From NCBI GenBank assembly GCA_003439945.1, contig QVRM01003914.1, forward strand, positions 118,512-182,511: 64,000 nt of DNA. The letters are read 5' to 3'. A program made the position numbers and the translations under genes. This document shows positions 63,208 to 64,000 of the stretch, one piece after another. Under the pieces are notes generated by a model. It worked only from the letters and a program-made list of their open reading frames with translations, did no database searches and had not been told where the DNA came from. Source of the stretch: Dermanyssus gallinae (lineage: Eukaryota; Arthropoda; Arachnida; Mesostigmata; Dermanyssidae). Positions within the stretch are counted from its first letter, which is position 1; each line of letters opens with the position of its first letter.

Positions 63208-63558
63208 GAGTGAGATAAAGGCGAATATCTTCATAGCAATATTTTGTCCAGCCGTTATGACAACAAAGCTGTTTCACGTACATAGCATGCAAGTATAACC
63301 CAATATTTTCTATGAATGCAGTTTTACAGCTCTTCTCCCCCTAATGAGAATCTCAACCATAATTAGATAAACAAAAATTATATAGGCAATTAAGTAAGGT
63401 CAAGAAACGCCTCGTATATAACATTTTACAATGTCGCATCGGATGGCTTACCTCAGAGTCTTGGCTTTTCGCGATGTCAACGAGGGTTTTTGCCGCTGGA
63501 TGCACAATGTCCAACTGTTTCATAATTGTCGCCCCATCGTTGGAGATCACCGTTTTGC
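57162..63558 (-). CDS. CCT7: T-complex protein 1 subunit eta (CCT7), 5' exons beyond the window
   Basis: Subunit of the cytosolic TRiC/CCT chaperonin, which folds actin, tubulin and other proteins using ATP. Exons in transcript order: 63452-63558, 62768-62926, 60961-61114, 59426-59700, 57905-58432, 57162-57380 (TAA stop); every junction preserves phase. Identifying blocks: [20 protein letters not shown], the nucleotide-binding [114 protein letters not shown] and the C-terminal [12 protein letters not shown]. The substrate-binding apical and the C-terminal equatorial domains are intact. The first about 50 residues (substrate-proximal N-terminus and LGPRGMDK block) are absent and no matching exon was found between 63558 and the right edge. 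Donors of the second and fifth exons are GTTCGT and GTTAGT; the linker after the second exon is about two residues shorter than in human CCT7. Confidence 0.97.
57804..57840. repeat. (TA)18 microsatellite in the last intron of CCT7
   Basis: Pure TA run about 65 bases beyond a GTTAGT donor. Confidence 0.99.
58440..59420. other. CCT7 intron, no further feature
   Basis: Very AT-rich around 59100-59300. No frame, repeat family or RNA gene recognised. Confidence 0.4.
61866..61891 (+). repeat. (GA)n microsatellite beside (TA)n in a CCT7 intron
   Basis: AGAGAGAG run directly after a short TA run. Confidence 0.98.
63162..63205. repeat. (TA)22 microsatellite in a CCT7 intron
   Basis: Uninterrupted TA run between the first two exons visible here. 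Confidence 0.99.
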
Positions 63559-63848
63559 CTGTAATCACGTTAGCTTTTACATTATTTTCCATGTTTCAGA
63601 TCAATATTATGATTATAGTACGGTCAATGATCACAATAGTGACCATTATTGCACGATTGGTCGTGCTTTTTAATGACATATAACTAATAACTGAGATCTA
63701 CATGAAGTTCCCTGTTTCCATGACGAAATTTTGCTATGACACGGACTTTTAAGGCATTCCGCTGCCGAATAGTAATCGCCCAAGGGATTTCCTATTACGA
63801 TTACATTTTTTGTAGAACTACATATTATTAAGGCAGAGAGTGAGTGCC

Positions 63849-63850
<2 letters not shown>

Positions 63851-63889
<39 letters not shown>
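63851..63889. repeat. (TA)19 microsatellite near the right edge
   Basis: Uninterrupted TA run upstream of the first visible CCT7 exon. Confidence 0.99.
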
Positions 63890-63892
<3 letters not shown>

Positions 63893-64000
63893 TTCACTTG
63901 ATTAACACATGTGTTGCCACTTTTGGAGTTATGTCTGGTTTAATTGGTAATTTCAGCAAACGTCATAAGTCTAAAACTAATAAAGCATTTAATTCAATTT

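Overview
The window is nuclear DNA from an animal. Genes are split into short exons with GT-AG introns, about thirty (TA)n microsatellites interrupt the sequence, and remnants of several non-LTR retrotransposons, tRNA-derived SINEs and palindromic MITEs fill introns and spacers. The protein set, including a furrowed-type sushi/C-type-lectin receptor, points to an arthropod. A mite or other chelicerate would fit, but the sequence does not prove it.

Four host genes can be reconstructed exon by exon. (1) mRpS18B, a mitochondrial small-subunit protein, lies on the minus strand (about 12653 down to 5243, six coding exons, the first inferred). (2) PNUTS (PPP1R10), the nuclear PP1 targeting subunit, lies on the plus strand (23888 to 35563, nine coding exons, the first holding only the ATG). 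(3) A furrowed-like membrane receptor lies on the plus strand (45732 to about 52399). (4) CCT7, the chaperonin eta subunit, lies on the minus strand (63558 down to 57162) and runs off the right edge, so its first exons are missing. mRpS18B and PNUTS stand head to head, the same neighbour pair and orientation known for human MRPS18B/PPP1R10. The furrowed-like gene and CCT7 converge.

Layout: 0.3-0.7 kb SINE dimer; 0.9-1.8 kb decayed LINE; 2.15-2.4 kb foldback MITE; 5.2-12.7 kb mRpS18B, whose introns carry a 635-bp palindromic MITE, a fragment of a restriction-like-endonuclease LINE embedded in (TA)n, and a perfect 672-bp tandem duplication; 12.7-23.8 kb a spacer full of trinucleotide repeats, possibly the shared promoter area and untranslated exons; 23.9-36.5 kb PNUTS; 36.6-39.1 kb spacer; 39.1-45.2 kb a nest of CR1/Jockey-type LINE copies with another LINE inserted in one of them; 45.7-53.4 kb furrowed-like gene; 53.4-55.0 kb a further LINE; 55-57.1 kb spacer; 57.1-64 kb CCT7.

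Four points in PNUTS and the furrowed-like gene need one base removed to keep conserved domains in frame. Together with the exact tandem duplication this suggests local assembly errors, although other explanations are listed. The observations most worth following up are the conserved divergent gene pair, the LINE tail found twice inside (TA)n tracts, and the palindromic elements sitting in transcribed introns.
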